Below, one piece after another: positions 17,499-25,676 of a DNA stretch of 64,000 nt. The position numbers and the translations under genes were made by a program. Source of the stretch: Yoonia sp. F2084L (GTDB taxonomy: Bacteria > Pseudomonadota > Alphaproteobacteria > Rhodobacterales > Rhodobacteraceae); contig NZ_JALKAH010000001.1 of assembly GCF_023015625.1 (NCBI RefSeq), positions 434,001-498,000 of the forward strand, written 5' to 3'. The notes beneath the pieces were generated by a model that searched no databases, was not told the DNA's origin, and was given only the letters and a program-made list of their open reading frames with translations. The stretch's first letter is position 1, and each line of letters begins with the position of its first letter.

Positions 17499-18368
17499 TT
17501 AGGTCGTTGAAGCAACAGACCCTTGCGGACCGGGTGGTTTTACAGCGATCACCGAACACCGGGCCTGATTCAAGATGACCTGAAACGTGCTTTCCTCTTG
17601 CGGTTTTGGGCCATCGTGCCCGAAGTCGGCCCCCACAACGATGGTGTCGATATGATTGCCTGAGACGTATTCCATCACAGCTTCGATGTCTAGTGTGTTG
17701 ATATCCTGTATATTTGCGCCATCGACATCGGACATAGCATCGTCATCAAGGCGCGCCACCTCGAGAGCATGGCGCAAATTCACGATATGCAGATTGGCGC
17801 TGTCGATTTTGGCAAGGCTAGAGGCAAGTTGCGTGACCATTGTGTTCACCGCCGACTGCGCTGGCGTTTGCGGTCCGGCATCGACAGCGATCAGCACTTC
17901 GCGGGCGGCTGCCGCATCGGTATCTTTGATCAGCCACACAGAACAGGGGCTTGCATGCAATAACTCCACTTGATTGCTTTGGACAAGCAGTTCGACCATT
18001 GCACCGCGCCCATTCAGTGTTGCGAGCAGAAGGTCATAATTGGCGGTCTTAATATGCCGGATAAGTTCAGAGCGATCTGAACCGTTCAGCAGCATGATGT
18101 CCGTTTCCACACCAGCATCACGCAGCATGCCTGCAAGGTCATTTAATCTGCTCTCATGATACGTGCGCAATTGACCAGTGTTCGTGACCGTGCGTCCTTG
18201 GTGGATTGACGCCACGAGCCGATCAATCTCTTCCGGAGAGGGCGTCACAACGCCAAGCAATGTGACCTTAGCCAGATTTGCCTTTGCCATGCGCAGCGCG
18301 CGCAAAAGGGCAGGCCGACTGTCACTTTCCTCGTCGCATAGTACGAGGATATCTTTGAACCGTTGCAT
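17499..18368 (-). CDS. tandem universal stress protein (UspA-like)
   Basis: A 289-residue soluble protein with two UspA-type domains. The first begins FKDILVLCDEE, and the second begins REVLIAVDAGPQ near residue 156 and ends with IVVGADFGHDG...CSVIAVKP. The second domain keeps part of the ATP-binding G-x-x-G-type loop. ATG 18368 is chosen since GGGGGAC precedes it; the longer frame to 18407 has no ribosome site. It lies directly before mrpA on the same strand and is divergent from the OxyR-like regulator, suggesting a role in salt or pH stress, which is inference. Confidence 0.85.
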   Translation of the reverse strand: MQRFKDILVLCDEESDSRPALLRALRMAKANLAKVTLLGVVTPSPEEIDRLVASIHQGRTVTNTGQLRTYHESRLNDLAGMLRDAGVETDIMLLNGSDRSELIRHIKTANYDLLLATLNGRGAMVELLVQSNQVELLHASPCSVWLIKDTDAAAAREVLIAVDAGPQTPAQSAVNTMVTQLASSLAKIDSANLHIVNLRHALEVARLDDDAMSDVDGANIQDINTLDIEAVMEYVSGNHIDTIVVGADFGHDGPKPQEESTFQVILNQARCSVIAVKPPGPQGSVASTT

Positions 18369-18498
18369 TTTGTCCCCCGGACCGTACCGATCAGTGCCGA
18401 CGCACAAACAGATACGGGCGCAGCATTTTTGTATTTACCCTGCGACTGGATGTAGCACCTCTTTTACTATAGTGAAGGCAATGAAGTTGTAACTTTTG

Positions 18499-18513
18499 AT
18501 AGGAAATACCTAT
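18499..18513. promoter_or_regulatory. OxyR-type operator box
   Basis: ATAG at 18499-18502 and CTAT at 18510-18513, separated by seven bases, form the 15-base half unit of the OxyR consensus (ATAG-N7-CTAT). It is also the core of a perfect inverted repeat GATAGG-N5-CCTATC at 18498-18514. It ends 14 bases before the regulator's ATG, so binding would cover its promoter or ribosome site. A second full half unit at the expected spacing is not present. Prediction from sequence and the known OxyR motif. Confidence 0.5.
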
Positions 18514-18527
18514 CGACTAGAGGTGCC

Positions 18528-19466
18528 ATGACGAAATTGCCAAGCTTGCGCCAGCTGCGCTATCTCGTGGCGCTGTCCGAGGCGCGCCATTTCCGCAAAG
18601 CGGCCGAGGCGATGGGGATCAGTCAGCCGTCGCTAAGCTTGCAGATTGGCAATCTGGAAGACCTGCTTGGCGCTCGGCTTGTCGAGCGGGGGCGCGGCCC
18701 GGTGACGCTCACGCCTGAAGGGCGCGAGGTTGTGGCGCGTGCCGCCCGCGTCGTCGATGAGGTGCGCGGCATTGCTGATCTTACGGCGTCGTTGCAAACG
18801 GGGCTGGCGGGCACAATTCGACTTGGCACGACACCAACGATTGGTCCTTATCTGATGCCTTTCGTGGTGGAACGGCTTCACGCCAGATACCCTGATTTGC
18901 GGCTCTACATTCGCGAAGTTGTGCCACGCGACCTGCGCGGTGGGCTTTTGGAGGGCAGTCTAGATGTGATCCTCACGCAATTGCCCGAAGGCGGGGCCGA
19001 TTTGACGACGCAGCGCTTGTTTCGCGAACCTTTGGTGCTTGCCATGCCCGATGATCACGCGCTTGCCCAAAAGGCCGCAGTGACCGAGGCCGATCTGGCT
19101 GATTTGAATGTCCTGTCGTTAGGGCCCGACTACGCGATGCACGCCCAAATCGCAGCGCTTTGTCATCAACACGGCGGATTGATCGCGCGTGATTATGAAG
19201 GCACCAGCCTTGATGCGATCCGTCAGATGGTGGGTATGGGAATGGGCGTGGCGTTCCTGCCGCGGCTTTATGCGCGGTCTGAAATTGATAGCCGGTCCAG
19301 CAACGTCACTGTACGCCCGTTCCGGCGCAGTACTGTGACGCGATCAATTGGGTTGGTCTGGCGTAGTGCGGCGGGGGCGGGGATGTTTGAACGATTGTCC
19401 GATGTGATCAAAGATGCGGCGCGGGCACACCTGCAGACGGGGACATCGCCAGTGATCCTTGATTGA
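18528..19466 (+). CDS. LysR-family regulator, OxyR-like but lacking C199
   Basis: A 312-residue LysR-type regulator closest to OxyR: N-terminal winged helix (SLRQLRYLVALSEARHFRKA) and the effector-domain start GTIRLGTTPTIGPYLMPF. In OxyR the redox cysteines are C199 and C208 in a DGHC...C segment. Here the segment aligns as PDYAMHAQIAALC, with A203 in place of the peroxidatic cysteine and only C212 at the resolving position. It therefore cannot sense peroxide by the classical disulfide. It is divergent from the UspA-mrp genes and has an OxyR-type box in front of it, consistent with control of itself and possibly that operon. Confidence 0.85.
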   Translation: MTKLPSLRQLRYLVALSEARHFRKAAEAMGISQPSLSLQIGNLEDLLGARLVERGRGPVTLTPEGREVVARAARVVDEVRGIADLTASLQTGLAGTIRLGTTPTIGPYLMPFVVERLHARYPDLRLYIREVVPRDLRGGLLEGSLDVILTQLPEGGADLTTQRLFREPLVLAMPDDHALAQKAAVTEADLADLNVLSLGPDYAMHAQIAALCHQHGGLIARDYEGTSLDAIRQMVGMGMGVAFLPRLYARSEIDSRSSNVTVRPFRRSTVTRSIGLVWRSAAGAGMFERLSDVIKDAARAHLQTGTSPVILD

Positions 19467-19477
19467 TTTTGGATTGT

Positions 19478-20047
19478 TTAGCCGCGCCAGCTGCGCACTT
19501 GACCACAATCCATATGCACGAAATTCGACCGGCTGTAGCGACCAACACCACCAGCGCGACAGGCAAGAGCCGCATTCGCCATTTGGGCAGTTGTGCGGCC
19601 TGTCAGACGCAAATCAGCGGCCTGACCACGTATGTGCAGCGAATTGCGTGCGACGCCACCGCTGCGAGAGCGGAGCATTTGATTTGTTTGCGGTGACCGG
19701 TAACCAGAGAGCAAAAGATATGGCTCGGTCGTGTCCATCAGGTTCAATGCGGCCGACATGATATCTATTGTCCGAAGATCCATCTGGATCGCTTCACCTG
19801 TGCGCCAGTCGCGCATGTGCATGTTGATTTCGCGCACAGCTTCGGCGATATATTCGCCTTCGATCCAGTAGATCGTCTGCAACTTCTCACCGGTGCGGCC
19901 AGAGTGCATGCCGATGCGGCGGATGTCGCCAGCACCACGCAGAAAGCCTGCAGCGTTTGAATATGTTGGCGCGGCGGCAACGGCTGTTGCGGCGAATGCA
20001 CCCAATAGTCCACGACGGGTTAATCCCGAGGAGTTCGTCTGTTTCAT
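19478..20047 (-). CDS. DUF882/YcbK-type M15 peptidase, Tat-exported
   Basis: A 189-residue periplasmic protein of the YcbK/DUF882 group (peptidase M15-like fold). The N-terminus has a twin-arginine signal (LTRRGLLGAF) followed by an Ala-rich h-region ending near residue 33. The zinc-site pattern is complete: H138 and D145 in SLHIRGQAADL, H178 and D180 in FVHMDCG. It is probably a murein peptide or crosslink hydrolase. It is divergent from the L,D-transpeptidase at 20393, as ycbK neighbours ycbB in E. coli. It converges with the OxyR-like gene with an 11-base gap. Confidence 0.85.
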   Translation of the reverse strand: MKQTNSSGLTRRGLLGAFAATAVAAAPTYSNAAGFLRGAGDIRRIGMHSGRTGEKLQTIYWIEGEYIAEAVREINMHMRDWRTGEAIQMDLRTIDIMSAALNLMDTTEPYLLLSGYRSPQTNQMLRSRSGGVARNSLHIRGQAADLRLTGRTTAQMANAALACRAGGVGRYSRSNFVHMDCGQVRSWRG

Positions 20048-20392
20048 GTGTTTGCGCCTGTCCCGTAGCCCAACTGATGTGGCCGCTTCAGCGACCCGTT
20101 TTGCCCAATATCTCCCCAGATGTCATGTATATGGCACAATTCGAATCGGGGACCAAGAGGGTGTTTAAGCAATTTGGCTTAACAAGTGGGAAATCGCCGA
20201 CTTTTTGCGCAGATGTGGCTTTGATGATTCTATACCACACGTATTGGCTGCATCTGGGCAACACGCTTTGATTGCTTTTGCACCTCGCGCTTTTGTCAAT
20301 AGACACCTGTCTGGGTAGGGATAAGCATACTGTAAAGTAACAAAAGTCTGCCATATCATTGTTCAATAATTCTTTGAGGAGATCCTAGAAAG
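20048..20392. promoter_or_regulatory. divergent intergenic region between DUF882 and L,D-transpeptidase genes
   Basis: 345 bases without a supported gene. Two inverted repeats stand out: TTAAGC-AATTTG-GCTTAA at 20165-20182 and AGACA-CC-TGTCT at 20301-20312. The second lies in the spacer of a possible plus-strand promoter (TTGTCA at 20293-20298, TAGGGA at 20316-20321; weak -10). A GAGGAG ribosome site lies before the ATG at 20393. These are candidate operators by symmetry only; no regulator can be named. Confidence 0.35.
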
Positions 20393-22003
20393 ATGTCTGC
20401 TTACCGAGTTCGCTCGCGTCCACTCGCCCATATACTTGGCGCTGTGATGGCCATGTTTGTTTTCCTGATCACTGCGCCGCAATCACAAGCGCAGGTGACT
20501 GACTTCCGTCAGGCTGTTGCCCAAGCTGCTGCAAATGATCCTGATCTTGTCAGCTTTTATCGCGAGCGTGGTTTCAATGGTATTTGGAGTACGAGTGGCG
20601 ATCGCAATCGCCGCAATGCTCTGTTCGCGGCTTTCAATGCAGCCGCTGATCACGGGCTGCCCGCCGATCTTTATGATGCCAATGGGTTGATGGCGCAATT
20701 GCAGGCCGCATCTACCCCGCAAGAACAAGGTCGGCTTGAGGTCGAACTGTCACGCAAGTTCCTTGACTACGCGCGCGACGTGCAGACTGGTCTTCTGATC
20801 CCGTCGCGGATTGATCCTGCGATCCATCGTCAGGTGCCTTTGCGGTCGCGTCTGGGTACTTTGCGTGCTTTTGAACAATCGAACCCGGCGGCTTTCATGC
20901 GTGCGTTGCCACCAAGCGCGCCCGAATACACCCGCCTGATGGCCGAAAAGATGCGCATTGAGCGCTTGCTGGCTGATGGCGGCTGGGGTGCTCAAGTGCC
21001 GGGCCGCAAGTATGAGCGCGGCGACAGTGGTGCGGGTGTTGTCGCTTTACGCAATCGCCTGATCACGATGGGTTTCCTGCCGCGCACAAATACGCAAACC
21101 TATGACGACAGCATCTTTGGCGCGGTGCAGCGGTTCCAGCAGGCGCACGGTCTGGCCATTGATGGCACGGCTGGTCCCGGCACGCTGGAGGAAATCAACG
21201 TCCAGCCGGAACAGCGGTTGCGGTCCATTATTGTTGCAATGGAACGCGAGCGTTGGATCAACCGCCCACGTGGCGAGCGCCATATCTGGGTCAACATCAC
21301 AGATTTCACCGCCAAGATCATCGACAACGGGGTCGAGACATTTTCAACCCGGTCAGTTGTGGGTGCGCGTGACCGCGACCGCGTGACGCCTGAGTTTTCC
21401 GATGTCATGGAATTCATGGTGATCAATCCCAGCTGGTATGTCCCACGCTCCATTATCACGAAGGAATATCTGCCGCAGTTGCGCAATAACCCACGCGCTG
21501 TCCGTAATCTGGTGATCACCGATAGCCGGGGCCGCGTTGTGGATCGCAGCACAGCAGATTTCAGCGGCTACACCGAGGCGAATTTTCCGTATTCGATGCG
21601 CGAACCCCCAAGTCAGGGTAACGCGTTGGGTCTGGTGAAGTTCATGTTCCCGAACCGCTATAATATCTATCTGCACGACACACCCGCCAAAAGCCTGTTT
21701 GGCCGCGAAACCCGCGCCTACAGCCATGGTTGCGTGCGCCTGGCGGATCCGTTTGACTTTGCCTATGCGCTGTTGGCCGCACAGGTCGGCAACCCTCAAG
21801 AGGTATTTCAAGGACACTTGCGGTCTGGTCGTGAACGCCGTGTCGATCTTGAGGCACCGGTACCGGTGCACTTGGTCTATCGCACAGCGACAGTGCCTGC
21901 CGATGGCCGCGTGCAGTATCGCCGCGACGTTTATGGCCGTGACGGACGTATCTGGAATGCGCTGTCACGCGAAGGGGTGGCTCTTCGCGCAGTTCGCGGG
22001 TAA
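20393..22003 (+). CDS. L,D-transpeptidase (YcbB/LdtD type)
   Basis: A 536-residue periplasmic enzyme that makes 3-3 crosslinks in peptidoglycan or attaches proteins to it. A signal peptide (hydrophobic 13-30, cleavage near SQAQ) is followed by a scaffold domain, a peptidoglycan-binding domain near 205-265 (GDSGAGVVALRNRL) and the YkuD domain from about 300 to 455 with catalytic Cys447 in YSHGCVRLADP. Length and layout match YcbB-like enzymes. It is divergent from the DUF882 murein peptidase and upstream of lpxD by 32 bases. Confidence 0.93.
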   Translation: MSAYRVRSRPLAHILGAVMAMFVFLITAPQSQAQVTDFRQAVAQAAANDPDLVSFYRERGFNGIWSTSGDRNRRNALFAAFNAAADHGLPADLYDANGLMAQLQAASTPQEQGRLEVELSRKFLDYARDVQTGLLIPSRIDPAIHRQVPLRSRLGTLRAFEQSNPAAFMRALPPSAPEYTRLMAEKMRIERLLADGGWGAQVPGRKYERGDSGAGVVALRNRLITMGFLPRTNTQTYDDSIFGAVQRFQQAHGLAIDGTAGPGTLEEINVQPEQRLRSIIVAMERERWINRPRGERHIWVNITDFTAKIIDNGVETFSTRSVVGARDRDRVTPEFSDVMEFMVINPSWYVPRSIITKEYLPQLRNNPRAVRNLVITDSRGRVVDRSTADFSGYTEANFPYSMREPPSQGNALGLVKFMFPNRYNIYLHDTPAKSLFGRETRAYSHGCVRLADPFDFAYALLAAQVGNPQEVFQGHLRSGRERRVDLEAPVPVHLVYRTATVPADGRVQYRRDVYGRDGRIWNALSREGVALRAVRG

Positions 22004-22035
22004 ATCTGGCCTCGGAATATAGCTCCGGGGACAGA

Positions 22036-23097
22036 ATGGCACATTCGGTTAAGGAAATCGCAGCGGCGTTGGGGGCAGAGGCTTTCGGCGCCGTTGATCT
22101 TTTGATGGATAGTGCAGCAGAGCCTGCGGCGGCTGGCCCACGCGACCTCGCACTCGCGATGACGCCGGCTTATGAGAATGCTCTGGCGCAAGGTCAGGCC
22201 CGTGCGGCTGTCGTTTGGCCCGGTGCGGATTGGCAGGCCTTGGGTCTGGAGGCGGCAATCATCGCACCGCGGGCACGTCTTGCTATGTCGGGGCTGACGC
22301 AATTGTTGGACCAACCATTGCCGGGAAGCGGCATTTCGCAGTTTGCCGCCATTGATCCAAGTGCGCAGATTGGCGCGAATGCTGTCATTGGTGCGTTCAG
22401 TGTTATCGGTGCTGGTGCCGTCATCGGTGACGAATGTTGGATTGGGGATCATGTCACTATCGCCGCAGGCGTCAAAGTCGGCTCTGGCTGCACCTTGCAT
22501 GCCGGTGTGCGTTTACAGCGGCACGTCACGCTTGGACATGGCGTTTGCCTGCATCCGAATGTTGTGGTGGGCGGCGACGGGTTTTCCTTTGTCACCGCCG
22601 AACCCTCAAACGTTGAAAAAGCACGCGAAACATTGGGCGAGGTCGACATGCAACCCCCCACTGATCCGACATGGTACCGCATCCATTCGCTGGGCGGTGT
22701 GAGCATCGGTGATGATGTTGAGATCGGTGCCAATTCCTGCATCGACGCAGGTACAATCCGCGCAACCCGCATCGGCCAAGGGACCAAGATAGACAGCCTT
22801 GTGCAAGTGGGCCACAACGTCATTGTCGGTGAACATTGTCTGCTGTGCGCCCAAGCCGGTGTCGCCGGGTCCACCGTGATCGGGGACCGGGTTGTTGTGG
22901 GCGGTAAGGCCGGTGTCGCGGATAATCTGATTGTAGGTGATGACGTGGTGTTGGGCGGCGCTGCCGTGGTTTTGTCAAATGTGCCCAAGGGGCGCATGAT
23001 GATGGGCTATCCTGCCACCAAGATGAAAACACATATCGAGGGCTATAAGGCCTTGCGCCGTCTGCCGCGTGTCTTACGTGATCTTGCAAAGCGTTAA
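22036..23097 (+). CDS. lpxD: LpxD, UDP-3-O-acylglucosamine N-acyltransferase
   Basis: A 353-residue left-handed beta-helix acyltransferase adding the N-linked 3-hydroxyacyl chain in lipid A synthesis (third committed step). The N-terminal uridine-binding domain spans 1 to about 100, hexapeptide repeats run from about 108, and the catalytic His260 is in VQVGHNVIVG. Length fits the family (about 340-360). GGGGACAGA precedes the ATG. No other lpxD occurs in the fabZ-lpxA block of this window, so this is probably the functional gene. It is followed by a dedicated ACP and ketosynthase. Confidence 0.93.
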   Translation: MAHSVKEIAAALGAEAFGAVDLLMDSAAEPAAAGPRDLALAMTPAYENALAQGQARAAVVWPGADWQALGLEAAIIAPRARLAMSGLTQLLDQPLPGSGISQFAAIDPSAQIGANAVIGAFSVIGAGAVIGDECWIGDHVTIAAGVKVGSGCTLHAGVRLQRHVTLGHGVCLHPNVVVGGDGFSFVTAEPSNVEKARETLGEVDMQPPTDPTWYRIHSLGGVSIGDDVEIGANSCIDAGTIRATRIGQGTKIDSLVQVGHNVIVGEHCLLCAQAGVAGSTVIGDRVVVGGKAGVADNLIVGDDVVLGGAAVVLSNVPKGRMMMGYPATKMKTHIEGYKALRRLPRVLRDLAKR

Positions 23098-23160
23098 TCG
23101 CCCGTTTCAAAGAGTGGCAAGAGTGACTACATCCGCGTCAAGCAACGAAGGCACCGTCAA

Positions 23161-23421
23161 ATGAGCATCAAAGAACAGGTCATCGCGATCATTGCCGAGC
23201 AAGCTATGCTGGAGCCGGGCGATATCGCCATGGACAACACACTGGAGGATGTGGGCATCGACAGTCTTGGGCTGGTTGAAAGCATCTTTGCGATTGAAGA
23301 AAGCTTTGACATCACCGTTCCCTTCAACGCCAACGATCCCGCTGCGGGCGATTTCGATATCTCTTCTGTTGCCGCTATCGTGGCGGCTGTTGAAAAGCTC
23401 AAAGCAGAGCAGGCCAAGTAA
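23161..23421 (+). CDS. acyl carrier protein
   Basis: An 86-residue acidic acyl carrier protein. The phosphopantetheine site is Ser35 in GIDSLGLVE, followed by the expected helix. It differs from the usual housekeeping AcpP motif DSLDxVE by having Gly after DSL, and it sits directly before a KAS II gene (no gap), so it is probably a specialised carrier supplying acyl chains to lpxD or to another envelope lipid. Housekeeping acpP is expected elsewhere in the genome. AAGG lies 9 bases before the ATG. Confidence 0.9.
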   Translation: MSIKEQVIAIIAEQAMLEPGDIAMDNTLEDVGIDSLGLVESIFAIEESFDITVPFNANDPAAGDFDISSVAAIVAAVEKLKAEQAK

Positions 23422-24630
23422 ATGAACCGCGTGGTGATTACCGGGGCAGGGACGATCAACCCGCTTGGCGCTGATGTGGCCACCACCTTTGCCGCGATGC
23501 GCGAAGGGCGCTGCGGGATTGGCCCGCTTGAAATTGACGACGTGGATCGGTTGTCGATCCAGATTGGCGGCCAGATCAAAGACTATGATGAGGCCACGCA
23601 TTTCAACCGCCAGCAAATCGCCCTTTATGATCGGTTCACGCAATTCACGTTACTGGCCGCCCGCGAAGCGATTGGACAGTCGGGGCTGACCTTTTCAGGT
23701 GCATTGGCGGATCAATCCGGTGTGGTTCTGGGTACCTCTGGGGGGGGGTTGAACACCCAGGATGAAAACTACCGCGCTGTCTACGAGGCCGGCAAGAACC
23801 GCGTGCACCCCTTTATCGTGCCCAAGCTAATGAACAACGCAGCCGCCAGCCACGTGTCGATGGAATGGAACCTGCGCGGCCCGTCATTTACCGTGGCCAC
23901 CGCCTGCGCGTCGTCCAATCACGCGATGGGGCAGGCATTCAACATGGTGCGTTGCGGCATGGCCAAGGTCATGGTCACTGGCGGATCAGAGGCGATGTTG
24001 TGCTTTGGCGGGATCAAAGCATGGGAAGGGCTGCGCGTGATGTCGCGCGATGCTTGCCGTCCGTTTTCCGCCACCCGCAACGGTATGGTCCAAGGCGAAG
24101 GCGCCGGTGTCTATGTCTTTGAGGATTACGCGCACGCCAAAGCACGCGGCGCGGAGATACTGTGCGAGGTCGCGGGCTTTGCGATGACGTCTGATGCCTC
24201 TGACATCGTGATGCCATCCAAGCAAGGGGCGGCGCGCGCCATCGCAGGGGCCATCAAGGATGCGCGACTGAACAAAGAGGACGTCGGCTATATCAACGCA
24301 CATGGCACCGGCACAGCGGCCAATGACAAGACAGAATGCGCAGCCGTTGCTGATGTCTTTGGCGCGCATGCAGATAAGCTGATGATGTCATCCACCAAAT
24401 CCATGCATGGGCATCTGATCGGGGGCACGGGTGCGGTTGAGCTTTTGGCCTGCATCATGGCGCTGAAAGACGGCATCGTCGCACCCACAATCGGCTATCA
24501 GGAACCTGACCCGGAATGCGCGCTGGATGTGGTGCCAAACGTGGCGCGGGACGCACAGGTCAATGTCGCCCTGTCAAACGCCTTTGCATTTGGCGGTTTG
24601 AACGCCGTGATTGCGCTGCGCAAGCATTAA
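23422..24630 (+). CDS. beta-ketoacyl-ACP synthase II (FabF-like)
   Basis: A 402-residue condensing enzyme. The catalytic triad is present: Cys162 in TACASSNHA, His294 in NAHGTGT and His331 in MHGHLIGGTG. It elongates acyl-ACP by two carbons. It starts on the base after the stop of the adjacent ACP gene, so the pair probably works together, perhaps making the acyl chains used by LpxD (inference). Not assigned fabF because a housekeeping fabF is expected elsewhere. It converges with the IalB gene, leaving 16 bases. Confidence 0.92.
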   Translation: MNRVVITGAGTINPLGADVATTFAAMREGRCGIGPLEIDDVDRLSIQIGGQIKDYDEATHFNRQQIALYDRFTQFTLLAAREAIGQSGLTFSGALADQSGVVLGTSGGGLNTQDENYRAVYEAGKNRVHPFIVPKLMNNAAASHVSMEWNLRGPSFTVATACASSNHAMGQAFNMVRCGMAKVMVTGGSEAMLCFGGIKAWEGLRVMSRDACRPFSATRNGMVQGEGAGVYVFEDYAHAKARGAEILCEVAGFAMTSDASDIVMPSKQGAARAIAGAIKDARLNKEDVGYINAHGTGTAANDKTECAAVADVFGAHADKLMMSSTKSMHGHLIGGTGAVELLACIMALKDGIVAPTIGYQEPDPECALDVVPNVARDAQVNVALSNAFAFGGLNAVIALRKH

Positions 24631-24646
24631 GCGCAGCGCGCCGTAG

Positions 24647-25270
24647 TTATTCTTGTGTCGCTTGATCAGAGCTGTCGAACCCGGCAGTAAACCCAGTGAG
24701 AGAAACCGTCAGCACGACCTCTTCTGTTGGCGCAGCGGCGGGGACCAATCGCACCGATGCATTCGCACCGCGCTTGAATTCATCCACTTCTTCCTGGGTG
24801 AAACCCAGACGTGCAACACAGCCCGCACGGTTGCAGAATGTGAACGGATAGCGGCGCGGGTTCGCCCCATCGACGGAAATGGTCAGCTGCTGGGTCAGCA
24901 GTGTTTCAAGTGGCACCACGATCGTCGCGCCAGCAACGGCGCGTTGGCCTTCGGGCAGGCGGAACATATTAAATTCGGCCACGGCCACGCCGTCATTATT
25001 GCTGAGCAGCTGATAAAGGTTGCAGGGATCGCGCGATCCCTCATCGGCCTTGATGCAACGTAGCGCCCAATCACCAAATTCTTCGCGCACGTAGGGCTCA
25101 CCGACCTTGGGCCCAAGCGGTTCGCCTAAGGCCAGATCGTTTGGTGTTGCGTCCGCCGCAGGGGCTGCGTCTTCGGCGGGTGCTGCCTCGGTCGTGGTCT
25201 CTTGGGCCGCGACAACGCTGCCGTGCGCCAACAGGGCGGCAAGAAAAACGGATTTCAGGATACTGCGCAT
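24647..25270 (-). CDS. IalB-family (invasion-associated locus B) exported protein
   Basis: A 207-residue exported protein. A signal peptide ends near GSVVAAQ (residue 23), followed by an Ala/Glu/Pro-rich linker (about 24-48) and the IalB domain with FGDWALRCIKAD and three further cysteines (DPCNLYQ, FTFCNRAGCVARLGF), likely forming disulfides in the periplasm. In free-living alphaproteobacteria the role of this family is unknown; the name comes from Bartonella. AAGGAAAAGACC precedes the ATG. Confidence 0.87.
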   Translation of the reverse strand: MRSILKSVFLAALLAHGSVVAAQETTTEAAPAEDAAPAADATPNDLALGEPLGPKVGEPYVREEFGDWALRCIKADEGSRDPCNLYQLLSNNDGVAVAEFNMFRLPEGQRAVAGATIVVPLETLLTQQLTISVDGANPRRYPFTFCNRAGCVARLGFTQEEVDEFKRGANASVRLVPAAAPTEEVVLTVSLTGFTAGFDSSDQATQE

Positions 25271-25383
25271 AGGTCTTTTCCTTATTTCTTTTCCGGCGAC
25301 TTAACATGCGGCTGGCGGGCTGTCAGCGCCAAAAACATCTGGTTTGGCTGTCTTCCGCTCACATTTTCGAAGGCCCGGACGTG

Positions 25384-25417
25384 AAGAAGGGCCCCCGAAA
25401 GGACCCTGCTTCTTTTT
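25384..25417 (+). terminator. possible intrinsic terminator in IalB-HerA gap
   Basis: An imperfect hairpin (25384-25411; nine pairs, two mismatches, loop CCGAAA) is followed by CTTTTT on the plus strand. No plus-strand gene ends just before it, so it may be chance or end a short transcript. Confidence 0.25.
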
Positions 25418-25529
25418 CTCCCTGCCGGACTTGGCCGACTAATTGTTGGGCAAGCTACGCAAAGCAAAACTAAGCGTCAACCGGAAACTTTTGACATCTT
25501 GGTGATGCATGCACCTGCTGTCAGCGCAG

Positions 25530-25554
25530 AAAAAAACCGTGCCCAAAGGCACGG
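25530..25554 (-). terminator. intrinsic terminator on the minus strand, no gene upstream
   Basis: Perfect 7-base-pair stem CCGTGCC/GGCACGG (25537-25543 and 25548-25554) with a 4-base loop. On the minus strand it is followed by seven T residues (A run 25530-25536). This is a textbook Rho-independent terminator, yet the next gene to the right is on the plus strand, so it would end only a short minus-strand transcript. Confidence 0.55.
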
Positions 25555-25676
25555 CAAGTCTAACAGGGAGGAAGTATGGCAATCCGCAGAAGACCTGCGA
25601 ACAGCCGCGCTTTGTTGTGGCATGAATTGGTTAACAATGTATTTTGCTTGGAAAATATAAGCAGGGAACGGTACTT

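Larger units (their letters stand above)
25271..25676. promoter_or_regulatory. divergent intergenic region between IalB and HerA-like genes
   Basis: 406 bases. Back-to-back -35 boxes are visible: TTGACG on the minus strand (25480-25475, TAGCTT 17 bases on) facing IalB, and a perfect TTGACA on the plus strand (25491-25496, poor -10). There are hairpins at 25384-25411 and 25537-25554 (listed separately). A strong AGGGAGGAAGT before an ATG at 25576 opens a 63-codon frame overlapping the next gene; it has no recognisable similarity and may be a leader peptide or chance. Confidence 0.35.

Noticed and set aside
20165..20182. TTAA...TTAA pattern as a CtrA binding site
   Set aside because: The spacing between TTAA elements is 10 bases, not the 7 of the CtrA consensus.
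25282..25467. 61-codon minus-strand frame upstream of IalB
   Set aside because: No ribosome site and no recognisable sequence; crosses the hairpin at 25384-25411.
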